Virus record (IMG/VR): IMGVR_UViG_3300033144_006498
Span: 1-45,366 of that record
DNA length: 45,366 nt
Origin: a virus
Strand: one strand, 5' to 3'
The position numbers and the translations under genes were made by a program. How positions within the stretch are numbered: position 1 is the stretch's first letter; the number at the start of each line of letters is the position of its first letter. The notes beneath the pieces were generated by a model. That model saw only the letters and a list, made by a program, of their open reading frames with translations. It made no database searches and was not told the DNA's origin. Below, piece by piece: positions 7,509-15,425 of this stretch.

Positions 7509-8873
7509 TTAAACATTTACAACTTTCTTCATTTCACTGACCAAATAACTATCAGCTATTTTTTCTTTCCTATTGAGAGCCTTAACTATGGCCTCATCAA
7601 TTGAATCCTCACAACAAACGTCAACTATGGCCACAGGTGTAGTCTTAGTTAAATTAGTTGTCCTCATAATCCACTGGCTACGGGTATCATTACTGAATGA
7701 ATTACTTATGCAGTAAGATAAATTTGCCCTAGACAAATCCCTACCCATTTTTATTAAATCAACCTGAGCGAATAAGACATCAAAATCCCCATTTTGAAAA
7801 GCTTCAATAGAGGAGTCAACTTCTTGCTTACTTTGATTGCCTGTAACAATATCACAATCCACATCATTTTGTATAAAGAGCTCTAGGCCAGCATAGAGAG
7901 GTTTCTTGAAAAACCCGAACACTACAATGGGTTCTGGTCTTTCCTTGTAACATGACAGGATTTCCTTGAGTTTTGCCTCACTAATCATTTCGCCTGAGTC
8001 AGGGTCAACCCCTGCAGCAATTTGATTGAGATAGCCCACAAAAACCTTATCCCCTGTTGCCGAACCTAAAGCCTTTTTCTTATCAATTGCCCAGGCTATT
8101 GCTTTCCTTTGTTTTTTATTCATTGGTACATTTCTCTGGGAATATAAAATCTCAGAGCCCAGCCCCAAACCTTCCATAGTTCTAACAAAACAAGTCTGCT
8201 TAATCCATTCTTTAATCTCCACCAAATGTAGAGGATTCCTAGGAACCCATTTATTAATAGGTGTCCCAGAAACATTAGGGTCTCTCCAGAACTGATTTAT
8301 ATATTCATCTAACCTCTCACAGCCAAAGTAAGAGCCAGTAACTGCCATGGCTTGAGAGGCATATTGAATTGCGCTCTCAGGAGCTGGGTTGCCAGATAAC
8401 GCACAAATCTGTGGAGGAGTCACTGATTCCTTGCGTAGTCTCCTGAGAGCTCTAAGTATATAACGGGTTACGGATGAGGTGCCATTTGCTATACAGCTAG
8501 ACTCATCAAAAATAATGGTGTTCCATTTCTTTCTATCTAAAACTTTATAATCATAAAGCATATCCCAATTACAGATAACTATAGGGGAATCTGAATCCAA
8601 TTTTGCTAATCTTTGTTTCTTAGTGCCATTTATGATAATATATCCCATAAGGTCAGCTTGAGCCACTACTTCTTTTGCCCAAACTGTCATGCATGTGGAT
8701 TTAGTTACGATTAAGGTATAGTGGTTAAGCCCAAACTGTCGATTTATTTGGGAATTTAAGAGAAAAGTAACAGAAGGTTTGGTCTTACCTCCCCTCTGTT
8801 CAATATAAAGGAAACCACCACAATTAGCTTTTAAATACTCTACAGCTTCAATTTGGTGGGGGTATGGTTTCAT
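7509..8873 (-). CDS. SNF2/DEAD-like superfamily 2 helicase
   Basis: 454 aa from the ATG at 8873. That start overlaps the upstream stop as ATGA and has GAGGA 9 nt before it; the frame also extends upstream, but those codons belong to another ORF. Motifs: PYPHQIEAV (Q-like), Walker A variant EQRGGKTK (K30 T31) in place of the usual MGxGKT, IIFDESS (motif II, 121-126), ALSGNPAP (motif III), and IMRTTN near residue 413 as an altered motif VI. It has the size and order of phage SNF2-type ATPases placed with replication genes. The likely role is remodelling or unwinding DNA during replication or recombination. Confidence 0.8.
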   Translation of the reverse strand: MKPYPHQIEAVEYLKANCGGFLYIEQRGGKTKPSVTFLLNSQINRQFGLNHYTLIVTKSTCMTVWAKEVVAQADLMGYIIINGTKKQRLAKLDSDSPIVICNWDMLYDYKVLDRKKWNTIIFDESSCIANGTSSVTRYILRALRRLRKESVTPPQICALSGNPAPESAIQYASQAMAVTGSYFGCERLDEYINQFWRDPNVSGTPINKWVPRNPLHLVEIKEWIKQTCFVRTMEGLGLGSEILYSQRNVPMNKKQRKAIAWAIDKKKALGSATGDKVFVGYLNQIAAGVDPDSGEMISEAKLKEILSCYKERPEPIVVFGFFKKPLYAGLELFIQNDVDCDIVTGNQSKQEVDSSIEAFQNGDFDVLFAQVDLIKMGRDLSRANLSYCISNSFSNDTRSQWIMRTTNLTKTTPVAIVDVCCEDSIDEAIVKALNRKEKIADSYLVSEMKKVVNV

Positions 8874-8974
8874 AGTACAATCCTCAAAATATTTAAAATA
8901 ATTATAAAGGCCACACCTAATAAGGATACAGCTGGCCAGAGAGTTAAGAACCAACTAGTTTTACTATGTCGCAT
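8870..8974 (-). CDS. 34-aa single-TM microprotein
   Basis: The ATG at 8974 lies inside the end of the exonuclease gene, after AGGG. The TGA stop (8870-8872) overlaps the helicase ATG as ATGA. The product is MRHSKTS followed by about 25 hydrophobic residues (WFLTLWPAVSLLGVAFIIIL), a classic one-pass membrane peptide with positive-inside N terminus. The overlaps at both ends argue that it is translated and couples the two neighbours. The role is unknown: a membrane anchor for replication or a host-envelope effector are both possible. Confidence 0.6.
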   Translation of the reverse strand: MRHSKTSWFLTLWPAVSLLGVAFIIILNILRIVL

Positions 8975-10160
8975 AAAGACCCTGAGTCATATCCAAATCT
9001 CTCATTTCTTTAGCGTTGGACCTGATTGATAAACAATCCTCATCAGTCAAACCATAGGATTCAATACTCACAGCCCTACTTTTATTAGCATTTGATTTTG
9101 TGAACTGGATTCTAATATCCTTTTGAATCTTCTTAGGACAATTATACAAACCAATTAACTCATAATTTCGAGCTAAAGCATGGGGGACAGCAAATTCGCC
9201 TAGATGTTTATAGATATTTGTCATCCCCTGAACCATAATAATTTTCTCAGCAGCTTTGGGGCCCAAAGTTTTCTTATCCCCAATAAGGGAAATCCCTGGG
9301 ATATTATCTGAAGAGTCACCAGTCATAATTTTAAGAGCCAAATCAGCTGCAGATTTTTCTGGAGCACATTCTACAAATTCATTTTTCATAGGATTGAAAA
9401 ATTTCAAATATAATCCTTTTCTAAGGAGTTGGTGCCAATCTGAATCCGTAGTAACTAAGATAAGGTCTGAGCCAGGATTGTCTTCATGGTAAACATAAGC
9501 TAAGTCATCAGCTTCAGCCTCTTTAGACATCACAACTCTGGCTGAAAATGTTTTTGCCAAAGATAGAGCTATTGAGTTCATAAGGTCTTTGAATTCCTTA
9601 CGAGTAGTTTCATAGGGCCATTTAGAATCCTTACGATTACCTTTATAAGCTGGGAATAAATCAATTATACCTTGAGGTGTTTTATCATAAGCTAACGGCT
9701 GAATATTTTCCTCAGTCTCAATGCTTAGTAATAATTCCTCAATCTCAGCTTTTTTAAGTTTAGTGGCTTTGTAAGCATCAAATTCTTTATAGTGTTTGAC
9801 CAAATAATATTTAAGGTCATGCATAATATAATGTACAGTCTCGGTTGGCTTGTAAACAACCTTTTTACCATTCTCAATAGTTTCAACAAAATCTAACTGT
9901 CTGACTTCAACCCAAACCTTACCATGTTCCTTATAATACTTAGGGTATATGGCTTTTCTCCAATACACTGGGCCATCCATAAGGAAATCCATTTGAGATG
10001 GTTTGAATCTTTCATGGAGGGCATAAATTCTGGAAGTCAAGTTCCGAGAAAATTCATCTATTTCTATATCTGTCCTACCCTCATATGATGGGGATGCCAT
10101 ACTATGCCAAGATAAATGACACATTACACTAAAGTCTATTCCTAATTTTGGTCCACTCAT
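8964..10160 (-). CDS. 5'-3' exonuclease (FEN/PIN-like, T5 D15-type)
   Basis: 398 aa. It shows the metal-binding order of FEN-type nucleases: GIDFS (D9), MDGP (D62), KEAEADD (214-219), VTTDSDWHQLL (237-246) and GDSSDNIPGI (281-290), which leads into the helix-hairpin-helix (LGPKAAEKII). It is expected to remove RNA primers and flaps during phage DNA synthesis, complementing the family A polymerase, whose own N terminus carries only the 3'-5' exonuclease. A ribosome site (AAGGAG) precedes the ATG. The start overlaps the upstream stop by 4 nt. Confidence 0.9.
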   Translation of the reverse strand: MSGPKLGIDFSVMCHLSWHSMASPSYEGRTDIEIDEFSRNLTSRIYALHERFKPSQMDFLMDGPVYWRKAIYPKYYKEHGKVWVEVRQLDFVETIENGKKVVYKPTETVHYIMHDLKYYLVKHYKEFDAYKATKLKKAEIEELLLSIETEENIQPLAYDKTPQGIIDLFPAYKGNRKDSKWPYETTRKEFKDLMNSIALSLAKTFSARVVMSKEAEADDLAYVYHEDNPGSDLILVTTDSDWHQLLRKGLYLKFFNPMKNEFVECAPEKSAADLALKIMTGDSSDNIPGISLIGDKKTLGPKAAEKIIMVQGMTNIYKHLGEFAVPHALARNYELIGLYNCPKKIQKDIRIQFTKSNANKSRAVSIESYGLTDEDCLSIRSNAKEMRDLDMTQGLYAT

Positions 10161-10396
10161 GATTGATGCTCCTTATCACTCATATTGATGACTATTTGAA
10201 AATTAGCTTCATTACTATAATTGGATGTATCCAATGAAAAGTTACTGATAGTTTTCTTAGCCTCTACCATAGCTTTTGTAATAGCTTTAACTTTTAGCTC
10301 TTCCATGAATCGGGTTAATTCTTCCTCTATATACGTTTCTGCAACACTTTTTGCTCTTTTTAGTATTGCTGCTGTTTGTAATGCGTTTAAACTCAT
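10157..10396 (-). CDS. Hypothetical helical protein
   Basis: 79 aa with ribosome site TTAGGAG. The first 50 residues are predicted helix (AAILKRAKSVAETYIEEELT), followed by a short polar end. There are no recognisable motifs. It overlaps the exonuclease start by 4 nt (ATGA), so it is translated together with it and may be a small partner protein. Confidence 0.65.
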   Translation of the reverse strand: MSLNALQTAAILKRAKSVAETYIEEELTRFMEELKVKAITKAMVEAKKTISNFSLDTSNYSNEANFQIVINMSDKEHQS

Positions 10397-10406
10397 AATA
10401 TCGCTC

Positions 10407-10658
10407 CTAATTTAAAATTCTTACGGTTTTACCTTTCCAAATCCCTCTACAGACAACACCCGTAACACTAGAGCCATTTAAACCTAGTGCGACAAATCCA
10501 ATGTTGAAATAATCTTTGTCACTGCAGGCAAACCATTGGTAGCCTGTATACTCCATGTGTTTATAGCCTTGTCCTGATAGAACCTTAGTCGCATCCTTTT
10601 GGTTCATAGTGCAAGATGCTAACACCATTAATAATATTCCGATTAAGTAAATTTTCAT
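10407..10658 (-). CDS. Small phage lipoprotein
   Basis: 83 aa. The signal peptide MKIYLIGILLMVLASC ends in a lipobox (LASC, acylated Cys16). The mature part (DATKVLSGQGYKHMEYTGY..FACSDKD) resembles a family of small phage lipoproteins I have seen in phages of proteobacteria (..LxxQGYxxIxxTGYxxFxCSxxD..GVVCxG..KGxTIR). Two further Cys may form a disulfide. Its function is not established; periplasmic or outer-membrane exclusion roles are conjecture. GGAGG precedes the start, and the start overlaps the upstream stop by 4 nt. Confidence 0.8.
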   Translation of the reverse strand: MKIYLIGILLMVLASCTMNQKDATKVLSGQGYKHMEYTGYQWFACSDKDYFNIGFVALGLNGSSVTGVVCRGIWKGKTVRILN

Positions 10659-10939
10659 GAGTCATCGCCTCCGTCTGGTCTAAAGTTTTTAAAAAAATCC
10701 CTCGGTGAGGGGTTTGAGTCTGATTCTACTACATCTATTGTCCAATTTTTGGTATCAATAGTATTATTTACGTGCCGAATATCGGGCATGCCTTCCTCTA
10801 ATTCTGCCCACATCTGAATCTTAAGGATTTCTCTTTTCCTTGAAATCTTAGATATTTCATAGGAGCAGTCATCAACACTACTGTATTTTGCTTTAATACT
10901 ATTTAAAATCTTTTCTGGTATATCTATTTTCTTTATCAT
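10655..10939 (-). CDS. Hypothetical protein
   Basis: About 94 aa from the ATG at 10939 (MIKKIDIPEKILNSIKAKYSS), which follows GAGGA by 4-5 nt. A GTG at 11023 would add 28 codons, but it lies inside the stem of a terminator-like hairpin and has no good ribosome site, so the shorter form is preferred. The product is charged, with no known motif, and ends in an Asp-rich tail (PDGGDDS). It overlaps the lipoprotein start by 4 nt. Confidence 0.65.
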   Translation of the reverse strand: MIKKIDIPEKILNSIKAKYSSVDDCSYEISKISRKREILKIQMWAELEEGMPDIRHVNNTIDTKNWTIDVVESDSNPSPRDFFKNFRPDGGDDS

Positions 10940-10962
10940 AACATCCTCTATGTTAAAAAAGT

Positions 10963-11024
10963 CAAAAAAGTGACCCTCGTATGCTGGATAATCACTACAA
11001 AACACAACAAAGGTAAGGGTCACT
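10963..11024 (-). terminator. Terminator or attenuator after the ssDNA-binding gene
   Basis: Read on the - strand, AGTGACCCT (11024-11016) pairs perfectly over 9 bp with AGGGTCACT (10977-10969), with a 38-nt loop, and TTTTTT follows. It lies just after the stop at 11036 and before the next ribosome site at about 10945. Because the operon continues, it may only reduce read-through. Confidence 0.65.
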
Positions 11025-11035
11025 CCACGGAAAGA

Positions 11036-11572
11036 TTAATCAGGGGCTTGTGGCCCTTCATCTTCTTCTGCTTCAGGTTCTGCTTTCGCTTTCACTGCAA
11101 CTTTACCCTTTTTATCAAAATCAAAAAGTGTTAAAGTTGAAGGATACTGCTCATACTGACCATTTGGTTTGCCATCTGCACCTTTAAGTGCAAGCTTTTC
11201 ATAATACATTCGACCTTTAGGTTTGAAATCTAAATTATCAAAAAAGTCTTCAATATCATCATTGTTATCCATTTCGGATAAGTTAGCCCCATTAGCTTTC
11301 AAGAAGGCATACATACCTTTTTCGGCATAAGGATTGGTCATAACGTAATATTTTTTAGCTATTTTACCTTTTACGTCACCAAATGCTTTCTTATCTTCTT
11401 TAGAAATCGGTAAAACTTTAAAGTGTAAAACAAACATATCGTCTTTCTTTGCATCAGACAATTTTCTTTCAAAATCAGCCAAAGTAACAGGATAACCATC
11501 ACCTTCTGTAACTGAGGGAATTCTAGTGTCCGTATCTTTTTTCGCTTGTTCGTATTTATCTGCTAAACTCAT
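11036..11572 (-). CDS. Putative single-stranded DNA-binding protein
   Basis: 178 aa. The body has alternating strands suggestive of an OB-like fold (VLHFKVLPISKED.., KKYYVMTNPYAEKG). The end is strongly acidic (EPEAEEDEGPQAPD), the hallmark by which phage SSBs such as T7 gp2.5 contact polymerase and helicase. It also resembles the general layout of DUF669-type phage proteins. It sits next to polymerase and exonuclease genes and is the only gene here with its own strong promoter and long leader, fitting an abundantly made protein. Assignment is from tail, size and context, not a firm family match. Confidence 0.5.
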   Translation of the reverse strand: MSLADKYEQAKKDTDTRIPSVTEGDGYPVTLADFERKLSDAKKDDMFVLHFKVLPISKEDKKAFGDVKGKIAKKYYVMTNPYAEKGMYAFLKANGANLSEMDNNDDIEDFFDNLDFKPKGRMYYEKLALKGADGKPNGQYEQYPSTLTLFDFDKKGKVAVKAKAEPEAEEDEGPQAPD

Positions 11573-11769
11573 AATGAGCTCCTTTTTTAGTTATCTCTGG
11601 CTCAATTGCCAAGAGAGGTGCCTGACAGGGTGACCCACACTCGACCGTCCATCTTTATTGATCAGCCTACTAACAGGTCTCTTCCCAGGACTTTCGTCTT
11701 CAAGAGTCTTTTCTCAGGGTCCGGCAGTAATAGTGAACCATTCCCCTTTGCCCTCTTTAGGACTTTTTA
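11573..11769 (-). ncRNA. Structured untranslated leader of the SSB-like gene
   Basis: About 190 nt separate the predicted transcription start (near 11763) from the ATG at 11572, which is very long for this compact genome. No ORF over 13 codons with a ribosome site is seen on the - strand. AAGAGA (11611-11616) pairs with TCTCTT (11678-11683), and inside it CCTG (11621-11624) pairs with CAGG (11674-11677), making a bulged hairpin of about 73 nt. Shorter stems lie outside it. It could be a stability or translational-control leader. Confidence 0.4.
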
Positions 11770-11797
11770 AAGATACACCACAACATGAATTTGTCAA
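11770..11797 (-). promoter_or_regulatory. Sigma70-type promoter for the SSB-like gene
   Basis: On the - strand, TTGACA (11797-11792), a 16-nt spacer and TATCTT (11775-11770). The -35 is a perfect consensus. It lies just past the polymerase gene end and drives the SSB/exonuclease/helicase segment. Confidence 0.6.
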
Positions 11798-11816
11798 GGG
11801 CATATTTAAAGTTTAT

Positions 11817-13832
11817 TTAAGATTTAAATACAGTCTCCATTAAATGTTTAATCCTATCTTCCCTAGTAGGGAAATGTCCCAGGTATTTGTGAAGCAAATT
11901 ATAATAATCTTCACCTTTTTCTGAAATCCAAACCTTCTCATGAGTAATAACGTCCATATCAATTCTAATTGGGAAATTCTTAGTCTTCATAGTGTGGTCA
12001 TAGGCGTTGGACATGCAACTATCTATCTTCATTTTATCTGTATGGACTTCATCTTCTTTACTCAGGGTAACTACCTCATCATGCTTGGTGTATATGACTT
12101 TAAGGCCTCTCTGTCTCATATATTTCACAGCCAAATGGAGCATAGTTGAACCCCTACCCTGTACGGGAAAGTTCAAAGCTGATAATGTAGACCTAGCATC
12201 TTTGAACAAAGCCCAGCCACAAGGTAACTGCAATACACCAGTTTTTAGATACCTAGATTCAATAGCATCCAACATTTTCCAGTACTTAGGGTAAGCTTTT
12301 TGGTGAAGTCGGATTAACTTATTACCACCTTCCTCACTGGTGAACTTTCCAGTATCACCCGTAACTTTTTTACCTAAGGATTTACCTTTCATCCCAAATT
12401 GAACAGCCAATGTAGTAGCTTTAAATGCTCCTCTCTCTACTGGATGAGATTTTTTAGTTCCCTCTTTGGGAATTCCCCCAGCTTCTTTACCAAACCAAAG
12501 GTAAGGGTCACCAGATTCATAGGCCTCAACCATATTCTCATCATGAGCTAAACAGGCCCCAATCGCAAATTCCTGGGAACTATAATCGGCTGGGATGAAC
12601 ACATAACCCTTAGGTGGTCTCATTAAACAATGAAGCCAGGCACTCATGAGTGGGATGTATTTCTTAGTTGATGGCTGACTTCTACCTGTCTGAGCACCGT
12701 AGAGACCCATGAAACTCCTCATTCTATTATCAGAACCAACATTTTCAAATAAATCAGCCTCACCTTTACTCTTATCGGGTTCTCTAAACCATTTGATTTG
12801 ATTGAGAATCTTTTTAGTCTGTCTAAGCTCCTTAAGTATTTTGATATATTCAAAATTTTTAAGGTATTCATCCTTAGTGGAAAGCTGACCACTATCAGTT
12901 TTAGCCCAATCCTTCCTAACATCCACAGTGTCGGGGTGAGTCTCAATGTACTCCTTGAATTTTTCATTAGAGAAAGTCCACTTACCTCTAAGGCTGGTTT
13001 TAGTTAACTTTTTCCAAACAAAAAATGCATAGAGTTCATTGAGCTTTTTGATTAGCTTTTCCTTAATTAGGGGAACATTCCTTCTAAGATTTTTCATTCT
13101 CTCAATATCTATGGGGATACCCTCAGTTTCATGAGTAGCTGCTATGGCTGAATCCTCACCTCTTCTAAGCTGCCATTTATAGAATTTATCTAGCTCTGGC
13201 TTCTTTAATTCATTCCATAAATTAACCGCCATAGTTTTTCTGAGAGCTGGTAAATGGACAATATCAGAATCACAGTAAGCTAAGATATCTGTCTGCTCAG
13301 CCTTAGTGTACTCACCTTTACATTGAAGGATTAAATCCCTCATGGAATGTTTAACCCCAGCATTTATATTGATTCCCAGTTGGTGACCAGCACAGCCTAC
13401 AAGCCCACCCTTAATAATGTAATTGTCTTGTTTCCGAGTACTTCCAAACTGTTTAGGTTTAGAGAAATATTCTATATCCCCAAGAAAGTAAGTCCCAAAA
13501 AGGTATTTATTATTCCTATTCTGAAGTTGTTTAAATTCTAAGTATAAATCAATCCATTTGAAATCCATAGGGTCAAGGCCCAGGGCCTCAAAACACCTAG
13601 CCTCAGCTGCAACCTGGAAGGCTACCATTATAAACCCATCATCCCGGAATTTGGTTAAGGTATCTTTTAATAATTCAAAGTGGTTGGGGTCTTTATGTAA
13701 CCATATATTTGACACACCATGGGGGTCTGTACTTTGGGACCAACTAGCACAAATCAACGTAGGGTGTTTCTCCTGACTTGAGTTGTACTCAAAATCAATG
13801 TAAAGGTATTTTTTCGCTTCAGTTTTACTCAT
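11817..13832 (-). CDS. Family A DNA polymerase with 3'-5' exonuclease
   Basis: 671 aa, the replicative polymerase. The N-terminal proofreading domain shows YIDFEYN (D13, E15) and AYCDSD (186-190). Polymerase motifs: TGRSQPS (382-388), motif A DYSSQE (416-421), motif B RGAFKATTLAVQFG (467-480), motif C KHDEVV (583-588). There is no 5'-3' exonuclease domain; a separate gene at 8964 supplies it. At the position matching E. coli Pol I Phe762 (R-x3-K-x3-X) the residue is Leu475 rather than Phe or Tyr, a variant known in some phages. The start overlaps the upstream lipoprotein stop by 4 nt. Confidence 0.95.
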   Translation of the reverse strand: MSKTEAKKYLYIDFEYNSSQEKHPTLICASWSQSTDPHGVSNIWLHKDPNHFELLKDTLTKFRDDGFIMVAFQVAAEARCFEALGLDPMDFKWIDLYLEFKQLQNRNNKYLFGTYFLGDIEYFSKPKQFGSTRKQDNYIIKGGLVGCAGHQLGININAGVKHSMRDLILQCKGEYTKAEQTDILAYCDSDIVHLPALRKTMAVNLWNELKKPELDKFYKWQLRRGEDSAIAATHETEGIPIDIERMKNLRRNVPLIKEKLIKKLNELYAFFVWKKLTKTSLRGKWTFSNEKFKEYIETHPDTVDVRKDWAKTDSGQLSTKDEYLKNFEYIKILKELRQTKKILNQIKWFREPDKSKGEADLFENVGSDNRMRSFMGLYGAQTGRSQPSTKKYIPLMSAWLHCLMRPPKGYVFIPADYSSQEFAIGACLAHDENMVEAYESGDPYLWFGKEAGGIPKEGTKKSHPVERGAFKATTLAVQFGMKGKSLGKKVTGDTGKFTSEEGGNKLIRLHQKAYPKYWKMLDAIESRYLKTGVLQLPCGWALFKDARSTLSALNFPVQGRGSTMLHLAVKYMRQRGLKVIYTKHDEVVTLSKEDEVHTDKMKIDSCMSNAYDHTMKTKNFPIRIDMDVITHEKVWISEKGEDYYNLLHKYLGHFPTREDRIKHLMETVFKS

Positions 13833-14077
13833 TCACACCCCACATATTCATATTGAACTTCACAAGTACCTGTGTATCTAGGAGGGTCATAAGATTTGGC
13901 AGTCTCCCCAAAGTACATACAATTACTATAAGTTGAAAACCCTTCCTCTCTCTGACCCTTATTCCCAGGGAATGGGATGTAGGTGTAGGTTTGAACCTCC
14001 TCAGGCACACACTCAGGGCTGATACAGTCAGAGCAGCCTACTATGAATAGTGTTATCAAAATTAATAAGTATCTCAT
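13829..14077 (-). CDS. Small Cys-rich lipoprotein
   Basis: 82 aa. MRYLLILITLFIVGC is a lipoprotein signal with lipobox IVGC. The mature part has five further Cys (CISPEC, NCMYF, TCEV, GCE), suggesting disulfides in the periplasm or on the outer membrane. Strong ribosome site CGGAGG. It overlaps both the polymerase start and the stop of the TM protein before it, so it is made with the polymerase. It could be the outer partner of a spanin pair with that TM protein, but no lysis gene is nearby; envelope exclusion is equally possible. Confidence 0.75.
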   Translation of the reverse strand: MRYLLILITLFIVGCSDCISPECVPEEVQTYTYIPFPGNKGQREEGFSTYSNCMYFGETAKSYDPPRYTGTCEVQYEYVGCE

Positions 14078-14262
14078 TTTTCCTCCGGTAAAGCTGCTGG
14101 GTAATAATTCTGTTCAAGTAATTTAACTTTGGCATCTATCTCAATTAAACGACCTGTTAATACCCCTTTTTCATATGCTAATTTGTAGCTAGACACCATA
14201 AAACAACTGGTAATAGCTATTGTGACCGCAATCCACATTAATACTTCTTTTAAACTTCCCAT
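14074..14262 (-). CDS. Small single-TM protein with short coil
   Basis: 62 aa. One membrane segment (about residues 8-27, VLMWIAVTIAITSCFMVSSY) is followed by about 30 charged residues with heptad character (GRLIEIDAKVKLLEQ). Orientation is probably N-in with the coil outside. It overlaps the following lipoprotein by 4 nt and the preceding gene by 1 nt (TAATG). The pair looks superficially like an inner/outer spanin pair, but both are short and lie in the replication operon. Confidence 0.7.
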   Translation of the reverse strand: MGSLKEVLMWIAVTIAITSCFMVSSYKLAYEKGVLTGRLIEIDAKVKLLEQNYYPAALPEEK

Positions 14263-14603
14263 TAGATAACCCCCGCATCTCTAAGTTTTATAATATCATC
14301 TATACTGTGACCATTCTCAACCAGTTGTATAATATCATCAACAGGGACTTTCCCTGAAGGTATGGCAAAGGATTTACCTGGAGGTCCAGCTTTTACTGAA
14401 AAACTGTCACCAGCTGGGATTTCAATTTCATGGCATCTACCAGCTACCCCATCCTTAGATTTTTCCTCTACAACTGTGATTTCTATTTCTTCCATGGCTG
14501 GCTCTTCTTCAGGTTTTCGTGGTTCACAATAAAAAGTACCCTGTAGGGGTTTTCGTCTGAAAAATTTATCTTCTTTTTGAAAAATATTAGTTACTTGTAT
14601 CAT
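14262..14603 (-). CDS. Hypothetical acidic protein
   Basis: 113 aa with ribosome site CGGAG. The first 40 residues are mixed; the middle is very acidic (EEPAMEEIEITVVEE); the end carries two tandem short helices with similar sequence (VDDIIQLVENGHSI and IDDIIKLRDAGVI), a small repeat typical of protein-protein contact modules. No family recognised. It is coupled by TAATG to the TM protein. Confidence 0.7.
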   Translation of the reverse strand: MIQVTNIFQKEDKFFRRKPLQGTFYCEPRKPEEEPAMEEIEITVVEEKSKDGVAGRCHEIEIPAGDSFSVKAGPPGKSFAIPSGKVPVDDIIQLVENGHSIDDIIKLRDAGVI

Positions 14604-14626
14604 TTGCTTCTCCGTTTTTAAGTTGA

Positions 14627-14836
14627 TTATTTCTTTTGGTCGATTATTTCTTTTATTACACTCAAATCTACTTCTTTACATTTTTTTGTTGTAACTTCAA
14701 ACATGGTGCAGAAATCTTCTTCTTCATTACAATTCTCATCTGCCTTAACTTGTTTCGTATCTTCTTCACAGCCCATGGGTGATTTATTCCCACAGCCCAT
14801 AAAACTTATTAGGGATAGTATTATTAAGTATTTCAT
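14627..14836 (-). CDS. Small Cys-rich lipoprotein
   Basis: 69 aa. The signal MKYLIILSLISFMGC has a lipobox-like FMGC. The mature region is acidic with four Cys (MGCEED, NCNEE, FCTM, KCKE). It strongly resembles in design, but not in sequence, the lipoprotein at 13829. Ribosome site AGGTGGGG. Overlaps the preceding gene's stop by 4 nt. Confidence 0.72.
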   Translation of the reverse strand: MKYLIILSLISFMGCGNKSPMGCEEDTKQVKADENCNEEEDFCTMFEVTTKKCKEVDLSVIKEIIDQKK

Positions 14837-15021
14837 TTCCCCACCTTTAAATATTTAGCCATAACCTGGCTATGTTCTTCACGCCCACCCAATGTTTTAT
14901 AGGTTCTAGGTTCCCCTACAGCCTTCCAGCCATTGGTGGCTTCCCTATTTACTGAATGCCATAGGTCTATAGAAGTTGCATGTTTAACTAATTTTGAATT
15001 TGTTAAGAATTTCTTTTTCAT
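14833..15021 (-). CDS. Hypothetical basic protein
   Basis: 62 aa, Lys-rich start (MKKKFLTNSKLVKHATS), then a Gly-rich middle (YKTLGGREEHS). No motif recognised. It overlaps both neighbours (TAATG at 15021, ATGA at 14833), so it is an integral link of the coupled chain. Confidence 0.6.
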   Translation of the reverse strand: MKKKFLTNSKLVKHATSIDLWHSVNREATNGWKAVGEPRTYKTLGGREEHSQVMAKYLKVGK

Positions 15022-15425
15022 TATTTAATTACCTCCCACTCTTCTTGTGGAAAAAGACTGTCATGCCTCTTTATATGCATATCCCCATCGCAGTAACACA
15101 TTAAACAATTCTGTTGTGTAGTTCCTGAAGATATTCTAATTCCTTTCCTCACACCCTCGTCAAGAATCCAAACAGGTGTACCATCAGGAGGTATTTCTCT
15201 CTTAGGCTCTTCAGGTTTAGGTAGAAAGTTATAACCATTTTTAATTAGGCTCGCAATTTCCAAAACATTACCATTTATATGCTTATCATCTACTTTATTC
15301 ATATGCCATTGGCCTATTATCATAATTCTTTCCAGAATTTGAAGTATTTCAGCCTTACCACCTTGTTCGTCCTCAACGAATCCACCAATTACAGCTTCAT
15401 TACCTTTTAAATCTTTGTGCTTCAT
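15021..15425 (-). CDS. Hypothetical protein
   Basis: 134 aa with ribosome site AAGGAG. The N-terminal half is helical; the C-terminal half has strands around DGTPVWILDEGVRKG, a small beta-barrel-like layout, with two Cys (NCLMCYCDGD) that could bind metal. No family recognised. The start lies within the end of the preceding gene. Confidence 0.68.
   Translation of the reverse strand: MKHKDLKGNEAVIGGFVEDEQGGKAEILQILERIMIIGQWHMNKVDDKHINGNVLEIASLIKNGYNFLPKPEEPKREIPPDGTPVWILDEGVRKGIRISSGTTQQNCLMCYCDGDMHIKRHDSLFPQEEWEVIK

Noticed and set aside
13829-14262. TM protein plus overlapping lipoprotein read as a spanin pair
   Set aside because: The layout fits, but both are short, the lipoprotein is Cys-rich, and they lie in the replication operon far from any lysis gene; kept as a possibility only.
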